Below, one piece after another: positions 24,705 through 32,201 of a stretch of DNA of 35,929 nucleotides; position 1 is the first letter of the stretch; every line of letters begins with the position of its first letter. The notes under the pieces were generated by a model. It was not told where the DNA came from. It searched no databases and worked only from the letters and a program-made list of their open reading frames with translations. The DNA is from a bacterium. GTDB taxonomy: Bacteria; Sysuimicrobiota; Sysuimicrobiia; Sysuimicrobiales; Thermofontiviventaceae. The position numbers and the translations under genes are program-made. The DNA lies in NCBI GenBank assembly GCA_030550015.1, contig JAUQQG010000038.1, positions 1-35,929 of the forward strand, read 5' to 3'.

Positions 24705-26063
24705 CTACCCCCGGTCCAGTGCCACCACGCACTCCACGTGATAGGTCTGTGGGAAGAGGTCGAGAGGCTGGACAGCGCGGATGGTGTACCCCATGGGCAC
24801 CAGGAGTTTCAGATCGGAGGCGAGGGTTGTGGGGTTGCAGGAAACGTATACCACCCGGCGTGGCCTAGCCATGGCGATCGCTCGTACGACCCGCCTCCCC
24901 GCACCGGAACGCGGGGGATCCAAGACGAGCACATCGGGTGAACCTGTCCTTGCAACGAGCGCGACGAGCCCTGTGCGGGCATCCCCGGCGAGGAACTCCG
25001 CGTTCGCGATCTCGTTGAGGCGGGCGTTCTCTCGGGCGGCCTCCACGGCCTCCGGGCTGATCTCCACACCGAAGACCCTGGAGGCCTTCCTGGCGAGGGC
25101 CAGGGAGAAGGTCCCCACCCCGCAGTAGAGGTCCACAACCATCTCCTGACCCTGGAGCTCACAGAGGTCGGTCACAACCTCCACGAGCCGTTCCGCTTGG
25201 GCTGTATTCGTCTGGAAGAATGTCTCTGGGCGGATCTTGAAGGTGAGACCTGCAAGGCGCTCATAGATAAAGGGACGACCCGCCAGGACCTCCACCTCGG
25301 AGAGCTGCACCGCGTCGGCCACCGCGGGGTTGACGCCACGGAGGACCCCTTTGATCTCCGGGTGTCTGGCCATCAGCGTGCTGGCTAGGTCCTGTGCCTT
25401 GGGAAATTCCCCAGGGGAGGTTACGAGAACTACCAACGCCTCGCCGGTCTGCCTCCCCTCCCGGATGACCAGGTGGCGCAAGAACCCCACGTGGCTGCGC
25501 GGGTTGTACCCCGGGAGCTTCCACATCTGCACGAACTCCCTGACCTCCTGGAGGATGGCATTCATCAACGGCGACTGGATGAGGCAACGGTCCACGTCGA
25601 CGACCCTGTCAAAGGCCCCACGTATGTGCAGTCCAATCGGCCCTTCATGGTGGAAAGTGAACTCCATCTTGTTCCTGTATCCCCAAGGGTCAGGGGCTGG
25701 GATGATCGGGAGGATAGGGAGATCCTTCAACCCACCAATGTGTTCCAGGCTCTCCCGGACAATGGACTCCTTCACCTGGATCTGAGTCTCGTAAGAGATG
25801 TGCTGCCAGGTACAGCCGCCACAAGGGCCGAAGAACGGGCACGGCGGGGTCGTGCGGAGGGGAGATGGAGATTCGATGGCGACCACCTCGCCCTCTCCAT
25901 AGCTGCGCTTCACCTTCAGGAGCCGGACGCGCGCAACGTCCCCAGGAGCAGTATCGGGGACGAACACCACGAACCCATTCACCCGGCCTACCCCACGGCC
26001 TCCGTAGGCCAATCTCTGGATGTGCACGGTGACTTCGTCAAACTTGCGTGGGACCGTTGCCAT
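24705..26063 (-). CDS. RlmD/RumA-type 23S rRNA (or tRNA) uracil-C5 methyltransferase
   Basis: The product is about 452 residues. An N-terminal TRAM domain (IQRLAYGGRGVGRVNGFVVF) is followed by an Fe-S cluster region, CPFFGPCGGCTWQH. The C-terminal Rossmann domain has VVDLYCGVGTFSLALA (SAM), VLVLDPPRSGAGRRVV, the nucleophile in VVYVSCNPTTLASDL, and the closing YHVECVVAL with the general-base Glu. These are the features of the TrmA/RlmC/RlmD family making 5-methyluridine; which uridine is methylated cannot be told. ATG 26063 has GGGAG very close before it, and a TGCTATCAT extended -10 lies only about 10 bp upstream, so the transcript may be nearly leaderless. ATG 26081 is an alternative. The stop is two bases before the transglycosylase ATG. 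Confidence 0.93.
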   Translation of the reverse strand: MATVPRKFDEVTVHIQRLAYGGRGVGRVNGFVVFVPDTAPGDVARVRLLKVKRSYGEGEVVAIESPSPLRTTPPCPFFGPCGGCTWQHISYETQIQVKESIVRESLEHIGGLKDLPILPIIPAPDPWGYRNKMEFTFHHEGPIGLHIRGAFDRVVDVDRCLIQSPLMNAILQEVREFVQMWKLPGYNPRSHVGFLRHLVIREGRQTGEALVVLVTSPGEFPKAQDLASTLMARHPEIKGVLRGVNPAVADAVQLSEVEVLAGRPFIYERLAGLTFKIRPETFFQTNTAQAERLVEVVTDLCELQGQEMVVDLYCGVGTFSLALARKASRVFGVEISPEAVEAARENARLNEIANAEFLAGDARTGLVALVARTGSPDVLVLDPPRSGAGRRVVRAIAMARPRRVVYVSCNPTTLASDLKLLVPMGYTIRAVQPLDLFPQTYHVECVVALDRG

Positions 26064-26091
26064 CGTCTCCCATGATAGCATAAAATGCTCG

Positions 26092-26115
26092 TAGGGGCAG
26101 GTCTCCGCGCCTGCT
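26092..26115. repeat. Partial palindromic repeat (GTAGGGGCAGG... type)
   Basis: GTAGGGGCAGG followed by TCTCCGCG and CCTGC forms an imperfect hairpin in the 229-bp gap between the RNA methyltransferase and the 117-residue gene. It shares the GTAGGGGC start with the perfect palindrome at 35484-35513. The rest of the gap shows no gene. Confidence 0.5.
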
Positions 26116-26292
26116 TAATAAGGCGATCGCAAGGGGTCGTCCCTCCTAATTCTCCTGACCTTCTGTCCTGAAGATCTCCAACGCCTGCTTCATCGAATGG
26201 ATCGCTGAAAATGAGGATCAAGGGGAAGGAGAGCGTACACCAGACCAAGAAATCTCTTCTTCCGAGAAGATCCTGAGGAGGAACAACGGGAC

Positions 26293-26646
26293 GTGCGACT
26301 CATTGTGGATGCTCTGGGACCATATCTTTACCTCAAGGTCGACGACCCCAGCCAAGGGTATATGGTTGTGCGGCGCTTGATCGGGATCCGCGGCTGGATG
26401 ACCATTGGCAAGGGGGAATGGCAGGTTCCTCTCAGCACGAAGGCCTTCGAGGCCATCCTGGATGCCGCGGAAGCGCTGGAGGCCGACCTTGTGCTCGTCC
26501 CTGGGATGACCAACCGCGTGCTCCAGAAGCTCAGCGAGGTCGAGGAGATGAGCCGTCCCCCTGCGGAACCTCTGGCGCCTCCTGTGGACGCAACCACCAA
26601 ACCTTCGTGGGAAGACCCCTCCGGAACAGGGAAACGCGGCCCATAG
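26293..26646 (+). CDS. Hypothetical protein, 117 residues
   Basis: The GTG start at 26293 lies 11 bases after GAGGAGG. An in-frame stop closes the frame further upstream without another standard start. The product begins VRLIVDALGPYLYLKVDDPS, has a basic middle (VVRRLIGIRGWMTIGKGEWQ), then an acidic amphipathic helix (FEAILDAAEALEADLVLVPG) and a proline-rich tail after residue 85. There are no membrane segments, cysteines or recognisable catalytic motifs. Composition and codon use look like neighbouring real genes, and the opposite-strand frame across it (26218-26745) has a low-complexity, arginine/serine-rich look and is not preferred. Function unknown. Confidence 0.6.
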   Translation: MRLIVDALGPYLYLKVDDPSQGYMVVRRLIGIRGWMTIGKGEWQVPLSTKAFEAILDAAEALEADLVLVPGMTNRVLQKLSEVEEMSRPPAEPLAPPVDATTKPSWEDPSGTGKRGP

Positions 26647-26732
26647 AGTGTATCCGAGTACGACGAAATCTTGTTTAAAAGATCTCACGAGAGGGCTCTT
26701 TGAAGGAACCCGTTGTTTCAAGAAGGGGCCAC

Positions 26733-26767
26733 GGCAAACGTCCACAGACTTTTGCCGGGGTACTTAG
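26733..26767 (-). repeat. CTAAGT-box hairpin element at the aldolase stop codon
   Basis: On the minus strand the box CTAAGTACCCC overlaps the TAA stop of the aldolase gene. A hairpin follows: GGCAAA-a-GTC-TGTG-GAC-g-TTTGCC (26756 down to 26733). The next bases (TTGAAACAACGGGTTCC) resemble the region after the hairpin in the copy at 29718. No T-run. Confidence 0.7.
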
Positions 26768-27831
26768 TAGGTGCGGTACCAGTCCGGCCCGATCCCTGCG
26801 GGGACGATCCCTTCAGCGAACCTACGATGGGCGAACCAGGGGACAGCGCGCATGCTCGCGGCATTGGCGCGCTGGAAGTTGTATACACCTTCTTCGTTGA
26901 GGAACTTCTCCATCGCAGCAAGGTCCGGGTAGAGCTCAAGGGCATCCTTCCAGATCGCCCTCCCACACAGGAATCCGCTCGCTCCCGCTTCACAGGCGAG
27001 CTCAACTTGGAGGAGGAATTCCCGGATCCCCACCCCTGCGCTGAGGATGACCCATGGAACGGCTGCGGCCGCGTCCAGCTCCCTGCAGAACTCCCGGACC
27101 TGCTCAAGGGAATAGACAGGCTCACGGGTTTTCCCATCGAAGGCCTTATGGCAGAACTCCTCTGTGTACTTGAGGTCCGCCGGGAACTCCAGCTTGAGCA
27201 GATCTACACGGTACCCTGGCCTGGAGAACTCCCTGGCGTTGGCGATGACCAGCTCCGGCTTGCGGCGAGCGTATTCCGGGGAGTCTGCGCTCCCTTCTCC
27301 CAGGGGATAGCTCACTACCTCCAGGACGAATGGGAGATCAAAGGCCGCACAGGCTTCGCCGACCTCGCGCACGATACTCTCTTGATGGGCCTTCGTCTCG
27401 GGGGAGAGGTCGAAGCGGTAGTACACCAGGAGTTTAATAGCGTTTGCCCCTGCCCGCTTGGCCTTCTCCACGGACCAATCCTCCAGCAGGACCGTGCGCC
27501 TCTCCTGGAAATCCTCTTGCTCAACCTCGTATCCTGTCTCCTCAATGGCCAGGAGGAGACCCACACGCGAGGGGAGGGAGAGGGCAGAGTAGGGGAGCCC
27601 GTACACGGGATCAGTGAGGATGGCGGTCGCTTGGGGGGCAAGGGTCTTTGTGAGAAGAGCTTTTACCTTGGCCATCTCCAGGAAGGTCACATCCTCCTCA
27701 GCCTTCCCCGCCCGCTTGGCCAGTGTTGCGCGCATGGATGCTCGCTGGTCTACGGCGAGCATGCGGAACCTGCCATCTGGACCAGCCAGCCTTGAGAGGT
27801 TGAGGAGTTTTCCCATGGAAATCGCTGTCAT
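26764..27831 (-). CDS. Class I aldolase, tagatose 1,6-bisphosphate aldolase (LacD)-like
   Basis: The 355-residue TIM-barrel protein matches the DeoC/LacD aldolase pattern: FRMLAVDQRASM at the first strand, AILTDPVYGLP, LLLAIEETGYE, ANAIKLLVYYRFD (the Schiff-base lysine region), FVLEVVSYPLGE, RVDLLKLEFPAD and WVILSAGVGIREFLLQVELACEAGASGFLCGRA in outline. LacD-type enzymes cleave tagatose 1,6-bisphosphate to dihydroxyacetone phosphate and glyceraldehyde 3-phosphate; related members act on sulfofructose phosphate or deoxy-keto sugars, so the substrate is open. ATG 27831 overlaps the upstream stop (ATGA) and follows GGAGGAAGG. The stop codon lies inside a CTAAGT-box element. It ends a three-gene operon with two small membrane proteins. 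Confidence 0.85.
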   Translation of the reverse strand: MTAISMGKLLNLSRLAGPDGRFRMLAVDQRASMRATLAKRAGKAEEDVTFLEMAKVKALLTKTLAPQATAILTDPVYGLPYSALSLPSRVGLLLAIEETGYEVEQEDFQERRTVLLEDWSVEKAKRAGANAIKLLVYYRFDLSPETKAHQESIVREVGEACAAFDLPFVLEVVSYPLGEGSADSPEYARRKPELVIANAREFSRPGYRVDLLKLEFPADLKYTEEFCHKAFDGKTREPVYSLEQVREFCRELDAAAAVPWVILSAGVGIREFLLQVELACEAGASGFLCGRAIWKDALELYPDLAAMEKFLNEEGVYNFQRANAASMRAVPWFAHRRFAEGIVPAGIGPDWYRTY

Positions 27832-28109
27832 CGCCTTCCTCCAACCCTCCCTCTATGCGAGGGGGAGCCGCGGGCCGGCACGAACCGAAGGGCTAGGGCC
27901 ATTGCGAGGAAGCATAGAGCCGAAAGAAAACCAATCCACACCGCAAGCCTGCCTCTCCGCACCTCTGAAATTACCTCCAACATTGAGCGAAGTCTACCTC
28001 CAGTGCGGCGAAGGTCACTCCAAGCAGTCGATAGCGCGTTCCAATCCTCTGCCAGGTTCTCCCGGAGAGCAGCTATCTCTTGCGTGATCTGAGCTGCTCG
28101 TCGAGCCAT
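27828..28109 (-). CDS. Small protein with one membrane segment, partner of the holin-X-like gene
   Basis: The 93-residue protein begins with an amphipathic helix (RRAAQITQEIAALRENLAED) with DUF3618/YqjD-like character. One transmembrane helix follows (VWIGFLSALCFLAMALALRF) and then a short basic tail. The start at 28109 is the first ATG at which the sequence looks protein-like; it overlaps the previous gene by 37 bp. The end overlaps the aldolase start by ATGA. Pairs of a YqjE/holin-X protein and a small helical membrane protein are common in bacteria and are thought to be envelope-associated; function here unknown. Confidence 0.7.
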   Translation of the reverse strand: MARRAAQITQEIAALRENLAEDWNALSTAWSDLRRTGGRLRSMLEVISEVRRGRLAVWIGFLSALCFLAMALALRFVPARGSPSHRGRVGGRR

Positions 28110-28483
28110 CGCCGGTCTTCCCGTAACGTCTCTACAGTCCTGGGCAACAGGCCCCTCCTGAGTAGCCGCCTGCCTATCAGGGCGACGATCAGGGCGAGGA
28201 CGAGGCTCCCCGCCATCACCACGAGGCTCGCCAGCCAAGCTGGGAGCACTCTGGAGAGGGCGAGGACCACCGTCGTCAATATCAGAACGAGGGCGATGCC
28301 TCCGAGCACAAGGCTCGCGAGGAAAAGCGCAAAAGCCACAGCGAGGCGCCGGAGGGTCTCCTGGGCATCGGCAAACAGCAGGTCGAGGTGCCGGCGCAAG
28401 AACAAAGCAGCATGCGCGATGAAGGAAGCCACCACCGTCCCCACCCGGATCGCCTCAGGTTCCTGCGGCTGGTTGCTGCTCAT
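28073..28483 (-). CDS. Holin-X / YqjE-like membrane protein
   Basis: The 136-residue protein has a hydrophilic N-terminus, an amphipathic helix (FLRRHLDLLFADAQETLRRL), two adjacent long hydrophobic segments (about 48-72 and 78-100), and a basic, charged C-terminal helix (TVETLREDRRWLDEQLRSR). This is the layout of the putative holin superfamily X (PF07332) and YqjE. It is chromosomal with no lysis genes nearby, so it is not evidence of phage. ATG 28483 is chosen because GGGAGGTGGAG lies directly before it. First gene of the aldolase operon, divergent from the radical SAM gene. Confidence 0.75.
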   Translation of the reverse strand: MSSNQPQEPEAIRVGTVVASFIAHAALFLRRHLDLLFADAQETLRRLAVAFALFLASLVLGGIALVLILTTVVLALSRVLPAWLASLVVMAGSLVLALIVALIGRRLLRRGLLPRTVETLREDRRWLDEQLRSRKR

Positions 28484-28614
28484 CTCCACCTCCCTGAGAT
28501 CACCGTGCTCCACTTGGCGAATGCAAAAACCCTCTACTCTCTTCGCAAGAGCCCTTCCCGACTCCTCCCCATGGCGAGGTGAGAAGGTGATACACTAGTT
28601 GGTGGGCGAGTTCC

Positions 28615-29715
28615 ATGCGCTGGGTTCTCTCCCTCCCAGTCAAGGAGGCAACGTGCCGCATCTGCCGGACGCGTTCCATCCTCATCAGCAAGCAGCTCGG
28701 CGTCTGCGCGCGGTGCATCCAGACGGAACCGGCGCGAGCCCTTCCCCTGGCGCACGAAGCCCATGCGCGCTGCCGGCGTCTCTTCGGCCTCCCAGAGAGC
28801 GCTCCGCAGGCCACGGAAGGACTACCCTGCCAGATCTGCGTACACGAATGCCGCATCCCTGAAGGTTCCCTTGGCTACTGCGGGCTCAGGACGAATCGTG
28901 GGGGGAAGCTGGTCTCCCTCGCGGGAACGCCTGAGGGTGCCGTCCTGCACTGGTACTACGATCCCCTTCCCACGAACTGCGTCGCCATGTCGTTCTGTGG
29001 AGAGCGCGAGACAAGGGGCAAAAGCAACCTGGCCGTTTTCTACGGCGCGTGTACCCTGAACTGCCTGTTCTGTCAGAACTGGCACTACATGGAGAACGCC
29101 AGCCGCCGCCAGCCTGTACAGAGCGCGGCTTCCCTGGTGCAGGCGGTAACACCACAGGTCGCCTGTATATGCTACTTCGGCGGGGACCCCACGCCGCAAC
29201 TCCCTCACGCTCTCGCTGCCTCGCGCATAGCCCTCCAGGCCTGGAAGGGGAGGATCTGCTGGGAGACCAACGGGACGATGCACCCGACCCTGTTGCGGCG
29301 GATGATCGAGCTTTCCCTGGAGAGCGGGGGAACAATCAAGTTTGACCTGAAGGCGTGGAGCGAGCCCCTGCACATCGCCCTGACTGGTGTGGGGAACCAG
29401 CGAACACTGGAGAACTTTGCCACAGTCGCCTCGCACTTCCGCGAACGGCCCGATCCACCCCTCCTCGTGGCCAGTACCCTCCTCATCCCCGGCTACGTGG
29501 ACGAAGAGGAAGTGAGGGCCATCAGCAGGTTCATTGCAGGCTTTGATCCGGACATCCCCTATGTGCTCCTGGGTTTCTACCCCCACCTGTTCATGGAGAA
29601 CCTTCCCACCACCTCCCGCGTTCACGCCGAGCGGTGCCTCAGGGCGGCACAGGAAGCTGGATTGCGCCGCGTGCGCATTGGGAACCCGCACCTGCTGAGC
29701 GACCTTTATCCATAA
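28615..29715 (+). CDS. Radical SAM protein, AmmeMemo/PflA-related (COG1180-like), with extra N-terminal zinc finger
   Basis: The 366-residue protein has three Cys regions. Residues 14-34 form an additional four-Cys finger (C14, C17, C31, C34). Residues 72-89 have the CQICVHECRIPEGSLGYCG motif found in the AmmeMemoRadiSam and pyruvate-formate-lyase-activase-like families. The radical SAM cluster is CTLNCLFC (C146, C150, C153). Then FGGDPTPQ, WETNGTMHP and KFDLKAW follow as in activating enzymes, with a CH-type C-terminal LLGFYPHLFME. It should cleave SAM to form a 5'-deoxyadenosyl radical; the target is not known. No MEMO1, AMMECR1 or glycyl-radical enzyme gene is in the window. ATG 28615 has only a weak upstream purine stretch. 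The TAA stop is followed by a second in-frame TAA within a CTAAGT box. Confidence 0.85.
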   Translation: MRWVLSLPVKEATCRICRTRSILISKQLGVCARCIQTEPARALPLAHEAHARCRRLFGLPESAPQATEGLPCQICVHECRIPEGSLGYCGLRTNRGGKLVSLAGTPEGAVLHWYYDPLPTNCVAMSFCGERETRGKSNLAVFYGACTLNCLFCQNWHYMENASRRQPVQSAASLVQAVTPQVACICYFGGDPTPQLPHALAASRIALQAWKGRICWETNGTMHPTLLRRMIELSLESGGTIKFDLKAWSEPLHIALTGVGNQRTLENFATVASHFRERPDPPLLVASTLLIPGYVDEEEVRAISRFIAGFDPDIPYVLLGFYPHLFMENLPTTSRVHAERCLRAAQEAGLRRVRIGNPHLLSDLYP

Positions 29716-29717
29716 GG

Positions 29718-29812
29718 CTAAGTACCCCGGCAAAAGACTTTTGCCAGGGGTCCGCCTGAAAAACCGGAGTCCCTCGCGAAACCTTGGCAAAAGATTTTGC
29801 CGGGGCACTTAG
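29718..29812. repeat. 95-bp MITE-like element with CTAAGT-box terminal inverted repeats
   Basis: The left end reads CTAAGTACCCCGGCAAAAG; the complement of the right end reads CTAAGTGCCCCGGCAAAA. Each end is itself a hairpin (GGCAAAAG-A-CTTTTGCC at 29729-29745; GGCAAAA-GA-TTTTGCC at 29786-29801). TA lies at both borders (C-TA-AGT ... ACT-TA-G), as expected for target duplication of IS630/Tc1-mariner-type elements. It fills the gap between the radical SAM gene and the convergent nuclease gene. No transposase is encoded. Alternatively it is two separate 3'-end hairpins, one for each convergent gene. Confidence 0.7.
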
Positions 29813-29892
29813 AACCGTGGAGACTGTAGTTGGGAGAGCGGGTTTTCGACCCTGAGGCTCAAACCGAACGGCTCCTGCCGAGCCGGAATCCT

Positions 29893-30756
29893 TTATACGG
29901 CAACTTTGAAGCGGTGGCGGAGGCATCGGCCCAGGTTAAAGACCAGGCTGCGCCTGCTGGTCACCAGGTAGACATCGGGGGAAACATGATAGATTCCTTC
30001 AAAGAGGCGGGAGACTTCAAAGGGCTGGGTGCTCGTCTCTCGCCACAGCCAGCGAAGGTTCTCTACAATGTTCCGTTCGATCTTGAGGGTCGTGTCGAGG
30101 AGAAGAATGGCAAAGTCCGGACCGAGGCGCCGACGCCGGTCAAGGAACTGGCGCAGCTCATGGACGGTGACATTGTACGGGGGGCTCGACTTGCATTCGA
30201 CGTAGCCCAGCAGGTGCTCAACATGCACCAGGACATCGAAGTCTCCCCCCAGCCGCAGGTCCCGGAGCTTCACTCCCCAAGCAGCTGGGGATGCAAACTC
30301 CCGCCCGAAGACCTGGGCAACGAACCACTCCAGGGTATCTCCCAGGGAGTGGATGTGCGGGAAAGAGAAGGTATACCCGTTGTTCCTTGGCTCGAGGATC
30401 CGATACCCTACCAGCTGGCGCAAGTACCTCGACGTAGCGGCCTCCCCCCACCTGGAGGAGAGCGCTGAGAGAGCGCTCGCGTCCAAGCCCCCCCGCTCGG
30501 CGACCTCCTGTAGGATCCTCCGGAAGTAATAGCGCTTCAGATCCTGGTAATAGCGGTCGATGGCATCGGGGGCTGGCAGCCTCGGTAAGATCACCCTCTC
30601 CAGCGGGTTCATGGCTGCCACTGAGAGCCCGCGGCGGCGCAACGCAATTTCCACAGAAGGCCTGATGTCAGCGAACTTGGCTTCGAGAGCTCCAACCCTC
30701 TCCTCAAGCGCTGAGAGGACTTTTGCGTATCGATCCCACCTCATCCCTCCCAACAC
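29893..30756 (-). CDS. Putative PD-(D/E)XK nuclease-like protein
   Basis: The 287-residue protein has a coiled N-terminus (KVLSALEERVGALEAKFADI), a helical middle that resembles a winged helix (LQEVAERGGLDASALSAL), and a C-terminal alpha/beta domain. In that domain GDTLEWFVAQVF (Glu143), LGGDFDVLV (Asp174) and GYVECKSSP (Glu187-x-Lys189) form the E-D-ExK pattern of restriction-endonuclease-like folds. A longer frame reaches 31110 but has no homology-like sequence. GTG 30756 is preferred because GGAGGGGG lies eight bases upstream; ATG 30744 is an alternative. No methyltransferase partner is present, so a repair or defence role is guesswork. A weak TATAGT lies at 30828-30833. Confidence 0.72.
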   Translation of the reverse strand: MLGGMRWDRYAKVLSALEERVGALEAKFADIRPSVEIALRRRGLSVAAMNPLERVILPRLPAPDAIDRYYQDLKRYYFRRILQEVAERGGLDASALSALSSRWGEAATSRYLRQLVGYRILEPRNNGYTFSFPHIHSLGDTLEWFVAQVFGREFASPAAWGVKLRDLRLGGDFDVLVHVEHLLGYVECKSSPPYNVTVHELRQFLDRRRRLGPDFAILLLDTTLKIERNIVENLRWLWRETSTQPFEVSRLFEGIYHVSPDVYLVTSRRSLVFNLGRCLRHRFKVAV

Positions 30757-30955
30757 TTCGTTGTCCCCCTCCTCCACTCCTCTGGCGAGCAGGAGCTTAG
30801 GTCCGCATGCCGAATGGACTATATGGTCCTCGTGCGTAGTTCTATGACTTGGTACAACCCCTACCCTCTCCCCTGAGGACGGCTCGTGTCTCTTCAATTC
30901 CGGGCCCTCCGGAGGGCTGCTCGGTAGGGAGGGGTTAGAGGAAGGGGGGACGCTT

Positions 30956-31267
30956 ATGGATGAGGAAAGACGGATGACCGAGGAAGAATTCGTCATCCGG
31001 GCTATCAAGACGCTCCGCAAACCCCCGTACCGGGGGATCCACAGCGTGTACAGCGGGTTCAACGAGGCCTTCCGCCAGTATTTCGGCAAAGATCCCGTGG
31101 AAGTCACCACGCGCCTCGCCCAGGAGGGAAAGATCGAAACCCGCCCCGTCCGTGGTGGGGTAATGCTGTACCTCCCCGGAGAGGCTCCCGCTCGGCGCCG
31201 GGCGGAGGACGTGTTGAGGCAGATCTTGCATGGGGAAGAAGAAACGGGGCAGGACGGGGGCGAGTGA
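30956..31267 (+). CDS. Small winged-helix-like protein, 103 residues
   Basis: ATG 30956 follows a run of six G at suitable distance. The product is MDEERRMTEEEFVIRAIKTL, then PPYRGIHSVYSGFNEAFRQY, DPVEVTTRLAQEGKIETRPV and RGGVMLYLPGEAP. The last part, a helix followed by a K-I-E-x-R-P-V-x-G-G-V-M strand pair, is typical of a winged-helix wing. Similar small proteins exist in other uncultured thermophiles as far as I recall, without known function. It is divergent from the nuclease-like gene, with a 199-bp gap holding a perfect 14-bp palindrome (GCCCTCCGGAGGGC at 30904-30917). It may regulate or assist that gene; this is inference. Confidence 0.7.
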   Translation: MDEERRMTEEEFVIRAIKTLRKPPYRGIHSVYSGFNEAFRQYFGKDPVEVTTRLAQEGKIETRPVRGGVMLYLPGEAPARRRAEDVLRQILHGEEETGQDGGE

Positions 31268-31319
31268 TTTTAGGCAAAGGCCGGCGAACGTGCGTTGTAG
31301 AGGCGAGGGGATAGGTAGA

Positions 31320-32147
31320 TCAGGAGGCAGAAAGTCCCCCGAAGATCCGGCTCTTGGACCAGCGGATGTAGCGATCTGACAACAGGTTCAGGGGCTTGCG
31401 GGCAAAGGAGAAATGCTCGGCTAGGGATGCCAGGACGCGGTCAAGACGAATCTCCTTGGCAGCCGGATGCGCGGCAGCCAAGTGGTAGAAGCGCTTCCCC
31501 TCCTCCTCGTAATCCTCCAGGCTCTGGAGCCGCTCTACGCTCACAAGCATCCGGAGAGGCCCACGTTCCAGCCTCCGCCGCCTGGCCGCATACTCTGGGA
31601 AAACACCGGAGATGAACAGGGCGATATCGGCAACGCGCTTGTAGATTGGGAAGCGAGCCTCCTCCTCCACCAAGTTAGCCAGCTCGATCATGTCGTCCAG
31701 GTTGAGATCGCTGAAGCGGCGTCGGTGGAACTGCCCGTGACGGTAAAAGTACAAGGTCCAGGTGTTGATCCGAGTGAAGGAGACGAGGAGGTCCACGAGA
31801 TAACTCTCCACGTCGGGTTCTTTTAGGAACTCGCTGACTTGCAGCGCATCAAAGACAGGCACAGCTTCGCGAATCCCAACCCGCTCAATAGTGTACCCCT
31901 GGGCCTGAAGGTCCTTGCGCACCCTACGCATGAGGATAGTGAACAGCAGGAAGGGGGAGATCTTCAGGAGAATCTCTTCATCCTCGAGGATGCGCCGCAC
32001 GAGGCGGTCGTCCTGGAGCATTACCTCGAGGAAGTCTTCCTTGTCCCTGACGAGCTCGATGATTCGGTCATGGTCCTGGCGGCGGTCGGCAACAGTCTCA
32101 ACAATGAACCTCAGATCCGCCTCGGTGAGCCGCTGGGTTAGATTCAT
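31320..32147 (-). CDS. Conserved hypothetical protein, 275 residues
   Basis: The sequence is mostly helical and charged: RQDHDRIIELVRDKEDFLEV, then ILLKISPFLLFTILMRRVRK, a beta stretch (TWTLYFYRHGQFHRRRFSDL), then DDMIELANLVEEEARFPIYK, then VADIALFISGVFPEYAARRR. The FLLFTILMRR and ALFISGVF segments are hydrophobic but too short or too charged at the flanks for clear membrane helices. I do not recognise the family. A plus-strand frame over the same region looks like a shadow. It begins 54 bp downstream of the coiled-coil nuclease-like gene and may be co-transcribed with it, because no terminator is visible between them. Confidence 0.72.
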   Translation of the reverse strand: MNLTQRLTEADLRFIVETVADRRQDHDRIIELVRDKEDFLEVMLQDDRLVRRILEDEEILLKISPFLLFTILMRRVRKDLQAQGYTIERVGIREAVPVFDALQVSEFLKEPDVESYLVDLLVSFTRINTWTLYFYRHGQFHRRRFSDLNLDDMIELANLVEEEARFPIYKRVADIALFISGVFPEYAARRRRLERGPLRMLVSVERLQSLEDYEEEGKRFYHLAAAHPAAKEIRLDRVLASLAEHFSFARKPLNLLSDRYIRWSKSRIFGGLSAS

Positions 32148-32201
32148 CCTCCCAGCCTCCGCAACTACATTCCCATGTATAATTTTACCCGAGGGTCGAG
32201 C

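Noticed and set aside
26218..26745. Minus-strand frame of 175 codons opposite the 117-residue gene
   Set aside because: It has an unlikely composition and would overlap the aldolase-side repeat; the plus-strand frame has a better ribosome site and protein-like composition.
28073..28483. Holin-like protein as evidence of a prophage
   Set aside because: Only a two-helix holin-X/YqjE-type membrane protein is present; there are no phage structural, lysis or integration genes around it.
29830..30468. Plus-strand frame opposite the PD-(D/E)XK-like gene
   Set aside because: Antisense to the frame with the clear catalytic pattern.
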